Positions 42,256 through 49,364 of a stretch of DNA of 64,000 nucleotides are shown here, in pieces; position 1 is the stretch's first letter, and every line of letters begins with the position of its first letter. The stretch spans positions 1-64,000 of the forward strand of contig CALHRZ010000023.1 of assembly GCA_938038445.1 (NCBI GenBank), given 5' to 3'. The DNA comes from an uncultured bacterium (GTDB lineage Bacteria > Verrucomicrobiota > Kiritimatiellia > CAIKKV01). The notes beneath the pieces were generated by a model, which saw only the letters and a list, made by a program, of their open reading frames with translations, had not been told where the DNA came from and made no database searches. The translations under genes were made by a program, and so were the position numbers.

Positions 42256-43263
42256 TCACTTCCTTTCCACGCCGGCGGCCTCGGCGTCCTTCTGCATTCG
42301 GCGGATTTCATCTTCCCGTTCCGCCACGGCGTGCCGATCGCGCGCAAACTGTTCGGATTCGAAATAGCCGTCGGGTGGGATCCAGACGGTGCGGAATCCC
42401 ACGTGGTAATACGTCTCGTCAGGTTTCAAACCGAATCGTTTGGCTGCATAGAAACTCACCCATCCGTGGTACCAGGAACCGCCGCGCAGAACGACCATCT
42501 GCTCGGCATAAGCTTTCATTTTTTCTCCTTCCGGGTTCCCGGGGTAAGGCAACATCCGGTCGGAGGTCCATTCGTACTGATTGCCCAGCATATCGAACGC
42601 TCCATAAGGGGATGCGCCCAAGGCATACCGGCCGATCCACGTGTAAAGGGCGGCAGCAACGCCATCGGAACCCTTGTAGCGTCCGGTCCCAAAGTGGCCA
42701 TGTTGGGGCGTCGGGGGCTCATGACCCCAAGGGTAAAACCGGCCGTCGGTTCCGCGAGCCGCTTTTTCCCATTGGGCTTCAGTCGGGAGAGCTTTACCCG
42801 CCCATTTTGCATAGCGTTTGGCCTCATTCCAGGAGATTCCACCCGCCGGAAAGAGCCGAGCATGGGGGACGCCAAACCAGCGGACAGTTTCGGCCGGTCC
42901 TGTATGACCTCCACTGGCCTCAAGGAAATTTTGCCATTGTTCGACAGTGACTTCATAGCGATCAATGAAGAAACCGGGCAAAAAGAGAGAATGCCGAGGA
43001 AACGCTTCATGAATCCAAAGCGATTCGAAGCGTTGACCCAGATCGGCGGCAATACGGCGGCCTTCTTCCTCACTCACACCCATGATGAACTCGCCGCTTG
43101 GCACATAGACCATGAGGGCGCGATCCACCGGATGGACAATAGGAGTGCCGGGCGGAGGTTCCGCCGCAATGGAGCTATTCAGAGCGGCGGCCCCATAAAA
43201 GGCCGCAAAGAGGAGAACGATGATGGTTTCTGAACAGATCTTACATGAACGAATCGGTTTCAT
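42256..43263 (-). CDS. FGE/SUMF1-fold exported protein without the catalytic Cys
   Basis: This 335-residue protein has a signal peptide (IIVLLFAAFYGAAA) and an FGE-sulfatase domain with FYPWGHEPPTP, GAFDMLGNQYEWTSDRM and VVLRGGSWYHGWVSFYAAKRFG. Formylglycine-generating enzymes have an active-site Cys in the last motif region (RGGSW followed by C); here it is Tyr-His-Gly, so sulfatase activation is unlikely. The FGE-like fold is otherwise used for binding or redox-free roles. It follows the aldolase with ATGA overlap and ends the mnmE unit. Confidence 0.88.
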   Translation of the reverse strand: MKPIRSCKICSETIIVLLFAAFYGAAALNSSIAAEPPPGTPIVHPVDRALMVYVPSGEFIMGVSEEEGRRIAADLGQRFESLWIHEAFPRHSLFLPGFFIDRYEVTVEQWQNFLEASGGHTGPAETVRWFGVPHARLFPAGGISWNEAKRYAKWAGKALPTEAQWEKAARGTDGRFYPWGHEPPTPQHGHFGTGRYKGSDGVAAALYTWIGRYALGASPYGAFDMLGNQYEWTSDRMLPYPGNPEGEKMKAYAEQMVVLRGGSWYHGWVSFYAAKRFGLKPDETYYHVGFRTVWIPPDGYFESEQFARDRHAVAEREDEIRRMQKDAEAAGVERK

Positions 43264-43916
43264 ACTGTTTTTCGATTTCTCAACTCCATGAGACGACGGC
43301 TGTGTTCAGGCAAAAGAGGTTTGAGTTTCGCCCCGTCGAGCAGAATGATTTTGGCCGTCATTTCAAAGAAAACGGCTCGTTGAATCATTTCATCAAACGT
43401 ATCGCCAAAGGTGACCAGTCCATGATTTTGAAGGAGAATGAGCGCATGGGAACGCGCGGATTCCGAGACGGCATGCGCCAATTCGGGGGAGCCTGGCATA
43501 TGAAAAGGAACCCAACCAACGGCCCCGATATAGAAGGGCACTTCGGGAGTCACATTGAAATTGAGGGTGTGGAGATCGGACCGACAGGTTATGGCCGTTG
43601 CAAATGGGCTTTGGAAATGGAGAACGGTTTTCGCGTCAAAACGGACTTTCATAATTCCGGTATGAAAACCGATTTCTACAGATGGATTTGGACCGTCCAC
43701 CGCCTGGCCATCCGATAAGCGGCAAAGGGTAAGATCGGAGGGTTGAAGTCGTTCAAGCCAGGCGCGACTGGATTTGATGAGGAGGTACTCTTCATCGAGA
43801 CGCACGGAGAGGTTTCCGCTACTGCATTCGACGAGATTTCGGCGGCTGATCTCGTGTGCGGTTTCGATGAAATCGCTCACGAGTTGTTTGGGGAGACTGG
43901 AAACGGTTGGATTCAC
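43260..43916 (-). CDS. Class II aldolase/adducin family protein
   Basis: This 218-residue protein has the fold of L-fuculose-phosphate aldolase and related sugar-phosphate dehydratases. The Glu of [10 protein letters not shown] and the first His of [10 protein letters not shown] are kept, and the third His is in [12 protein letters not shown]. The usual HxH zinc pair reads His-Phe-Gln, so one ligand is replaced. This may reduce or change activity. Its ATG overlaps the mnmG stop, tying a carbohydrate gene to tRNA-modification genes. Confidence 0.88.
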   Translation of the reverse strand: MNPTVSSLPKQLVSDFIETAHEISRRNLVECSSGNLSVRLDEEYLLIKSSRAWLERLQPSDLTLCRLSDGQAVDGPNPSVEIGFHTGIMKVRFDAKTVLHFQSPFATAITCRSDLHTLNFNVTPEVPFYIGAVGWVPFHMPGSPELAHAVSESARSHALILLQNHGLVTFGDTFDEMIQRAVFFEMTAKIILLDGAKLKPLLPEHSRRLMELRNRKTV

Positions 43917-45826
43917 GAAGACTCTTTCCTTTGTTGTTTTTCGCGTCGGATTAGAATGGATAGGATCGCAACATCGGCAGGAGTTATCCCTGGAATTCGG
44001 GAAGCGTGCCCGAGGTTCTCAGGACGTATACGCTTTAGCTTCTCGCGGGATTCATAACGCAAGGAGATGGCACGATCGTAGTCAAAATCAATAGGAATCG
44101 TTTCGTTTTCAATTTTTTTAAGTTTATGAACCTGATCCGCTTCTCGGGCAATATATCCTTCGTAGCGAATTCGGGTTTCCGCTTCTCGGCGAACTTCCTC
44201 CGGAATATTCGAGCCAACCCGTTGCATGATTAGGTTCCACACATCAACACAACGTTTTATATATAAATCAAATGCGGTTCCGTCATGGGCTTTTTCCTTT
44301 TTAATCAACTCAATCAGCCTTCCTATTACACGTTCCGCTTCTTCTATTTCCGAAATTCTGGCTTCGGACACTATCCCTATTTCTTTTGCCTTTTCGAGGA
44401 GTCGATAGGGTGCGTTGTCTTGCCTGAGGATAAGACGATTTTCGGCTCGGGATGTAAACATCCTGTAGGGTTCATCCGTCCCTTTCGTTACAAGATCATC
44501 AATCATTACGCCAAGGTATGCTTCCTCTCTTCTGAAAATAACAGGACGCAACCCCAATATTTTGCGTGCTGCATTGACACCAGCCGCAAAACCCTGTGCG
44601 GCAGCTTCCTCATAACCTGTCGTCCCATTAATCTGTCCAGCAAAATAAAGTCCCTCAATCTTTTTCGATTCCAACGTGTGAAAAAGTTGTGTTGGATCTG
44701 AGAAATCGTACTCGATCGCATATCCGTACTGAAGAAACTTGGCCTCTTCCAGTCCTGGAATTGACCGAATCATTTTTTCCTGAACTTCTTCCGGAAGACT
44801 GTTAGAGGTACCATTAGGATAGATTTCATCAACCTCACGTCCCTCCGGTTCAATAAAAACATGGTGGGTGGACTTATTTGGAAATTTCACAATCTTATCT
44901 TCGATGGAAGGACAATAACGGACCCCCGTTCCGGTGATCATCCCGCCGTACAAGGCGCTCTCCTCCAAATGCTGTCTTATGATCTCGTGCGTTTCTTCTG
45001 TGGTATGCGTCAGATAACACGGATGTTGAGCCTCATTAAGGGGCCATGGCCTCAGTGGAGTTGGCAAAAAATGTTCCACGTGGAACATTCGTCTCGCGTG
45101 TTCCACGTAGAACATTTCCCATTCTCGTTTGGCTTGGGACGAGAAAAATGGCGGTGGAGTATCACCTGGTTGTATGACCATGCGCTGATATTGAATCCTG
45201 TTTTTATGAAGCCTGGGGGGCGTTCCTGTTTTGAGACGTCCCATGCGAAAACCGATCGCTTTGAGCTGATTGGTGAGAGAACAACTTGGAGGCTCCCCGA
45301 TGCGACCGCCCGGAACGGCGCGTTTGCCGAAATAGAGAGTTCCGTTGAGAAATGTGCCTGTTGCTAAAATTACGGCACGGGAAGATATGCTTTCGGCCTT
45401 TGTTAGGATGACTCCCATTAATTTACCATTACGTATATCAAGAGCAGTCGCTTCTGCTTCAATAAGATGAAGATTTTCTGTGTGGGTCACGACCCATTCC
45501 ATCCGGTGGGAAAATGCTTTCTTATCGCACTGGGCGCGGTTGGAGCGAACAGCGGGCCCTTTCTTCGTATTAAGAACTCGGAATTGAATGCCCGTATAAT
45601 CGGTATTACGCGCGATTTCTCCACCCAAGGCATCAAGTTCGAAAATAAGATGTGATTTCGCAATCCCTCCTACAGAAGGATTGCAGGACATACGACTAAT
45701 CGCATCTTTCTTTAGGGTTACCAAAGCAGTCTTAAGGCCAAGACGGGCGGAAGCCAGAGCAGCTTCGCATCCAGCGTGACCGGCTCCTACCACAATGACG
45801 TCGTAAGCAGATAAGGAAGTGTTCAT
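43913..45826 (-). CDS. mnmG: tRNA uridine 5-carboxymethylaminomethyl modification enzyme MnmG (GidA)
   Basis: This 637-residue FAD enzyme works with MnmE to modify U34 of tRNAs reading NNA/NNG codons. The dinucleotide-binding motif is [14 protein letters not shown], and further family blocks are [33 protein letters not shown] and [14 protein letters not shown]. Residues about 235-265 are an insertion (with [16 protein letters not shown]) relative to the standard PPFF to CYLT spacing. It encodes two parS-like sites in the DNA. The start at 45826 overlaps the mnmE stop (ATGA) and is four codons inside the open frame. Confidence 0.96.
   Translation of the reverse strand: MNTSLSAYDVIVVGAGHAGCEAALASARLGLKTALVTLKKDAISRMSCNPSVGGIAKSHLIFELDALGGEIARNTDYTGIQFRVLNTKKGPAVRSNRAQCDKKAFSHRMEWVVTHTENLHLIEAEATALDIRNGKLMGVILTKAESISSRAVILATGTFLNGTLYFGKRAVPGGRIGEPPSCSLTNQLKAIGFRMGRLKTGTPPRLHKNRIQYQRMVIQPGDTPPPFFSSQAKREWEMFYVEHARRMFHVEHFLPTPLRPWPLNEAQHPCYLTHTTEETHEIIRQHLEESALYGGMITGTGVRYCPSIEDKIVKFPNKSTHHVFIEPEGREVDEIYPNGTSNSLPEEVQEKMIRSIPGLEEAKFLQYGYAIEYDFSDPTQLFHTLESKKIEGLYFAGQINGTTGYEEAAAQGFAAGVNAARKILGLRPVIFRREEAYLGVMIDDLVTKGTDEPYRMFTSRAENRLILRQDNAPYRLLEKAKEIGIVSEARISEIEEAERVIGRLIELIKKEKAHDGTAFDLYIKRCVDVWNLIMQRVGSNIPEEVRREAETRIRYEGYIAREADQVHKLKKIENETIPIDFDYDRAISLRYESREKLKRIRPENLGHASRIPGITPADVAILSILIRREKQQRKESS
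45071..45088. promoter_or_regulatory. parS-like ParB-binding site 1, inside mnmG
   Basis: ATGTTCCACGTGGAACAT is a perfect 18-bp palindrome containing TGTTCCACGTGGAACA. It matches the bacterial parS consensus TGTTNCACGTGAAACA with a symmetric variant arm. It is read in mnmG as MFHVEH. parS sites cluster near the origin, and mnmG is a typical origin-proximal gene. Confidence 0.8.
45099..45114. promoter_or_regulatory. parS-like ParB-binding site 2, inside mnmG
   Basis: TGTTCCACGTAGAACA differs from site 1 by one base and lies 27 bp centre to centre from it. It is read as MFYVEH in mnmG. A pair at this spacing is unlikely by chance. Confidence 0.7.
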
Positions 45827-47184
45827 TTCCCAACACAAAACCGACTGAAGACCTGGTTTAAAAGGTCTTCATGGTAAATCTTTCCGGTCGTCTTCCCGAT
45901 CGCTTCAGCAGCTGATCGAAGATGCGTAATAGGAATTGTCGGATCCTTCTGCTCATTCAGAGCATTCTTTCCGTATTCCAGCTCGCGTTCAGCTTCCACA
46001 AGCAGCAAACGATGGCGTTCGGAAATTACGGAATTGGGGGGACTCAAAATCCTATTGGAGATCTTGTCCTTGATCGTCTGAATCAGCTGCTCAAGACCAT
46101 CGCCTGTCTTTGCTGATATACATATCGTTGTATATTCCGATGGGATTTTTGGATTTGGGTGTACACCAATGTCTCTTTTGGAGCGAACGATTACATATCG
46201 TTGTTTATCTTCGCAACATAACGCTTCGTAGTCTTCCTTCGACATTTCGCTTCTCGCCTCGATCAAGTGGAGACGAAGATCGGCCTCTGCCAATAGGGCA
46301 CGCGCTCTGGCAATTCCCTCCTTTTCAATCGCACAGTCCGTAACCCTCAAACCGGCAGTATCCACTAAACGAACAGGAACCCCATCCAAAATCAACGTCT
46401 CTTCCAAAATGTCCCGCGTGGTCCCAGGAATCGGAGTCACAATAGCCCGTGGCCGTCCTAATAAGGCATTCATCAAGGTGGATTTGCCCACATTTGGACG
46501 CCCCGATATCACCACCAAAGCCCCTTCCCGCAATCGGTGACCCTCGTCCCACGTGGACAACAACAATCGAATCTCCTTCAATGCCGTCTCGATCCGGTCG
46601 GCCGCCGATTGTGGCAACCCTTCCGGAACCTCATCTTGATCTAAAAAATCCAAACCCGCTTCCAAATCAGCCGCCGCGGCAACCGTCTGCTCGTAAATGG
46701 CATCCAAGGAACGGCGAAGTCCCCCCCGCAACTGCTCGGCAGCAGCCGCAGCCGCGCGGTCTGATTGGGCCGCAATAAGATCCATCACGGCTTCAGCCTG
46801 GGTCAGATCCAGCCGCCCATTCAGAAAGGCCCGCCGTGTAAACTCTCCCGGTTCTGCCAGCCGCGCTCCGCTTTCCAAAACCGCTCGCAAAACCCGCCGA
46901 CTGCTCTCGCGCCCGCCGTGACATTGGATCTCGACAACGTCCTCCCGTGTGTAACTCGAAGGAGCCCGAAAAATGAGTGCCACCGCTTCATCCAGAAATC
47001 CTTCCGATCCTTCGACTCGGCCGACCACGAAGGTTCCATGAGGCCGCGCGCTGAGCCCAGGTCCCCGGCATCGAAAAACCCGGTCCGCAATCGCCAGACT
47101 TTCCGGACCCGAAATCCGGATGATTGAAATGGCTCCAACCCCCGGCGGCGTGGCCAGAGCAGCTATCGTCTCATTTCCACTCAC
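45823..47184 (-). CDS. mnmE: tRNA modification GTPase MnmE (TrmE)
   Basis: This 453-residue GTPase partners MnmG in tRNA wobble-uridine modification. The N-terminal folate-binding domain starts [21 protein letters not shown], with [21 protein letters not shown]. The G domain has [26 protein letters not shown] and DTAGLR. The C-terminal FCVGK corresponds to the conserved FCIGK, with catalytic-site Cys retained. Its stop overlaps mnmG. The ATG at 47184 is 66 bases from the divergent UroD-like gene. Confidence 0.96.
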   Translation of the reverse strand: MSGNETIAALATPPGVGAISIIRISGPESLAIADRVFRCRGPGLSARPHGTFVVGRVEGSEGFLDEAVALIFRAPSSYTREDVVEIQCHGGRESSRRVLRAVLESGARLAEPGEFTRRAFLNGRLDLTQAEAVMDLIAAQSDRAAAAAAEQLRGGLRRSLDAIYEQTVAAAADLEAGLDFLDQDEVPEGLPQSAADRIETALKEIRLLLSTWDEGHRLREGALVVISGRPNVGKSTLMNALLGRPRAIVTPIPGTTRDILEETLILDGVPVRLVDTAGLRVTDCAIEKEGIARARALLAEADLRLHLIEARSEMSKEDYEALCCEDKQRYVIVRSKRDIGVHPNPKIPSEYTTICISAKTGDGLEQLIQTIKDKISNRILSPPNSVISERHRLLLVEAERELEYGKNALNEQKDPTIPITHLRSAAEAIGKTTGKIYHEDLLNQVFSRFCVGK

Positions 47185-47250
47185 GGTTTGCGAAATTCTA
47201 CCCCATCTGCTAGATTGTTTCCACTTTCTTCAAGAGGGTCCAACTCCTTG

Positions 47251-48399
47251 ATGACTCGTCGCGAAAGGCTCCTCGCCACTCTCCAAGGGCGCCCGGTGGA
47301 CCGCCCGGCGGTCAATTTCTATGAAATTGGCGGTTTCCTTGTAGATCGTGCAGACCCGTCCCCGTTCAACATCTACAACGCGCCTGACTGGCAACCCCTC
47401 TTGGATCTTGCGGAAAAGGAGACGGATCTTATCCGCATGGTATCCCCCAAACGAACCCGACTTCACCAGGACGAATGGGCCCGCATCCATCAGACGGAAT
47501 GTTGGTTGGAAAACGGCTCCCGATTCACCCGTTCCATTCTTAAAATCGGAGGAAAACGTCTCCAATCCCTCTCGCGTCGTGACCCGGAGGTTTCCACCGT
47601 CTGGACCTTGGAGCCCCTGCTTAAAGGACCTGAGGACTTGGAACTCTATCTTTCTCTTCCGAATGAGCTTTTTTCCCATTCCCTGGATATTTCCCCGATG
47701 GAAGAGGAGGAAAAAGCTCTCGGCGACCAAGGATTGGTCATGGTGGACACGGCAGACCCCCTCTGTCAGGCCGCTTCTCTCTTTTCGATGGAAGACTACA
47801 CGGTTGTAGCGATGACGGAACAGACGCTCTTCCACGCGATTCTGGAAAAGATCGCCACTCTCCTCTGGAATGAAACTGAAATCATTGCGCGTCAGTTTCC
47901 CGGGCGGTTGTGGCGCATTTATGGGCCTGAGTACGCCTCCGAGCCCTATCTTTCGCCCTCTCTGTTCGAAGAATACGTCGTCCGGTACACCGGCCCGATG
48001 GTTCGAATAATCCAGAAATTTGGGGGCTATGTGCGGATCCATTGCCACGGGCGCTTGAAAAACATTTTGCCCCATATTGCCGCCATGAGGGCCGATGGTC
48101 TTGACCCGATCGAGCCGCCTCCGCAAGGGGACATCGAATTGATTGAAGTGCGCCGGAAATATGGAAAACAGATGGTTTTGTTTGGAAACATAGAAGCCTC
48201 GGATTTGGAAAATCTTTCTCCTCCAGCGTTCGCAGCAAAGGCACGAAAAGCAGTTTTGGAGGGAACGGCGGGGGAGGGACGGGGTTTTGTACTCATGCCG
48301 TCCGCCGCTCCCTATGGCCGAAGAATTTCTTCCTCCACGCTGGAAAACTACCGGACCTTGATTCGGCTGGCTCATTCGGCGGGCAGGGAAGCGCTGTGA
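47251..48399 (+). CDS. Uroporphyrinogen decarboxylase family protein (not clearly HemE)
   Basis: This 382-residue protein has the UroD/MtaA barrel fold, starting MTRRERLLATLQGRPVDRPAVN and carrying RIHCHGRLKNILPHIAAMRADGLDP. MVLFGNIEAS lies near the end of the barrel. The group includes corrinoid methyltransferases; a lone copy next to unrelated genes suggests methyl transfer or a degradative role rather than heme synthesis. The ATG at 47251 fits the family start; the earlier frame from 47188 overlaps the mnmE promoter. The 3' end overlaps the ArsR-type pseudogene by 28 bases. Confidence 0.85.
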   Translation: MTRRERLLATLQGRPVDRPAVNFYEIGGFLVDRADPSPFNIYNAPDWQPLLDLAEKETDLIRMVSPKRTRLHQDEWARIHQTECWLENGSRFTRSILKIGGKRLQSLSRRDPEVSTVWTLEPLLKGPEDLELYLSLPNELFSHSLDISPMEEEEKALGDQGLVMVDTADPLCQAASLFSMEDYTVVAMTEQTLFHAILEKIATLLWNETEIIARQFPGRLWRIYGPEYASEPYLSPSLFEEYVVRYTGPMVRIIQKFGGYVRIHCHGRLKNILPHIAAMRADGLDPIEPPPQGDIELIEVRRKYGKQMVLFGNIEASDLENLSPPAFAAKARKAVLEGTAGEGRGFVLMPSAAPYGRRISSSTLENYRTLIRLAHSAGREAL

Positions 48400-49008
48400 T
48401 CCGCTCTTGCGGAGAATAAACGTTGAGGGGTTAGCGATAAAACGGCCTGGCTGAGAACGTTGGCCAAAGGGTTGGAGGAGTTGTGCAACTCAAAGGTGCC
48501 GCGCGGGGAAGCGGCTAAAATTCCACGGCGGCGGAGTTTGGCGGTATGGCGGGCAAGGGCCGGTCGGGAAATGCCGTAAACGATTCGAAGATCTTGGGAG
48601 GTTCGGATGCCCCGGTTGAGCGCTCGGAGGATTTCAAGGCGCCGCGGGTGGGTCAATGCGGTGAGGAGAACGAACGCTTGATCGGCCTCCTGAGTGTCGG
48701 CCAGTATTATGGGGAGGGCGGCCAGAATCGGTCCACAAAAGGGAACATTGGAATGAGGCTTTGTGCAGTAATGAACATAGCGCCCGAATCGCTGGGCGGA
48801 AAGCAATCCTCGGGCTTCCAAGATTCACAGTGTACGGTTCGCAGAAGCGCCGGAAAGAGCAAATTGGCGAGCAATTGTGCAAACGGTTGTCTCGAACGGC
48901 TGTTGAAGAATCCAAGGCAGGATTTTCAATTTTTTTTCGATTCGCCAACGCTCGGCAGGTTCGCCAAAGGGTCGGGGCAAGGGACGGGTCTTCCCCTTTT
49001 TCTCGCAT
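48372..49008 (-). pseudogene. Broken ArsR-type regulator with two winged-helix domains
   Basis: Three pieces join into one ArsR-like protein. The N-terminus (from ATG 49008) reads LAPTLWRTCRALANRKK. The frame then shifts at a run of eight A (48930-48937), after which KILPWILQQPFETTVCTIARQFALSGASANRTL continues. An in-frame TGA at 48824-48822 interrupts the next helix, and EARGLLSAQRFGRYVHYC resumes. The rest has a second HTH (TSQDLRIVYGISRPALARHTAKLRRRGI). One base removed and TGA changed to an Arg codon would restore a full protein. A double lesion argues for real decay rather than a single sequencing error. Confidence 0.75.
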
Positions 49009-49040
49009 AAAATGTCCATTCCATTATCGTCCGGATGAAA

Positions 49041-49066
49041 GTATCACACTTTCGAAAGTGTGAGAC
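49041..49066. repeat. Palindrome copy 2, upstream of the broken ArsR gene
   Basis: A perfect 20-bp palindrome at 49044-49063 (centre TTTCGAAA) extends to 49041-49066 with one mismatch. It shares 26 identical bases with the copy at 9015-9040. It lies 36 bases upstream of the ArsR-type pseudogene start and about 300 bases before the glycine-rich gene. Confidence 0.85.
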
Positions 49067-49364
49067 AAATCTCCCTGAAAAAATCGCTCCGAAACGCGAT
49101 TGGCCGCCCCGTAAACCAAATCAGGAAAGGGATAACCGCAAAGGGCAAATAAACAAGCCACCGTTCTCCCGCCGGATTCCACCTTCCAAAAGCACTTCCG
49201 CACAATAAACGTGCCACGCTTTAAGAAAACTGCAAAAAAAGATTCCTCCCAAAGACGATCTCGAAAGCCCCGCCGTTTACAAAACCGTTATCTTTTTTAT
49301 TGCCCATTTCCCCAAAAAAATATACTTGTACGGAGGGCGGTGTCAAATAACCAGGAGGATGATC
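49067..49364. other. Intergenic region before the first glycine-rich gene
   Basis: No gene is evident. The last 100 bases are AT-rich; TATACT at 49321-49326 could be a -10 box but its upstream element is weak (TTGCCC at only 15 bases). AGGAGG lies at 49353-49358. Confidence 0.4.

Noticed and set aside
42256-43263. Functional sulfatase-activating FGE
   Set aside because: The catalytic cysteine position is not Cys, and no sulfatase gene is in the window.
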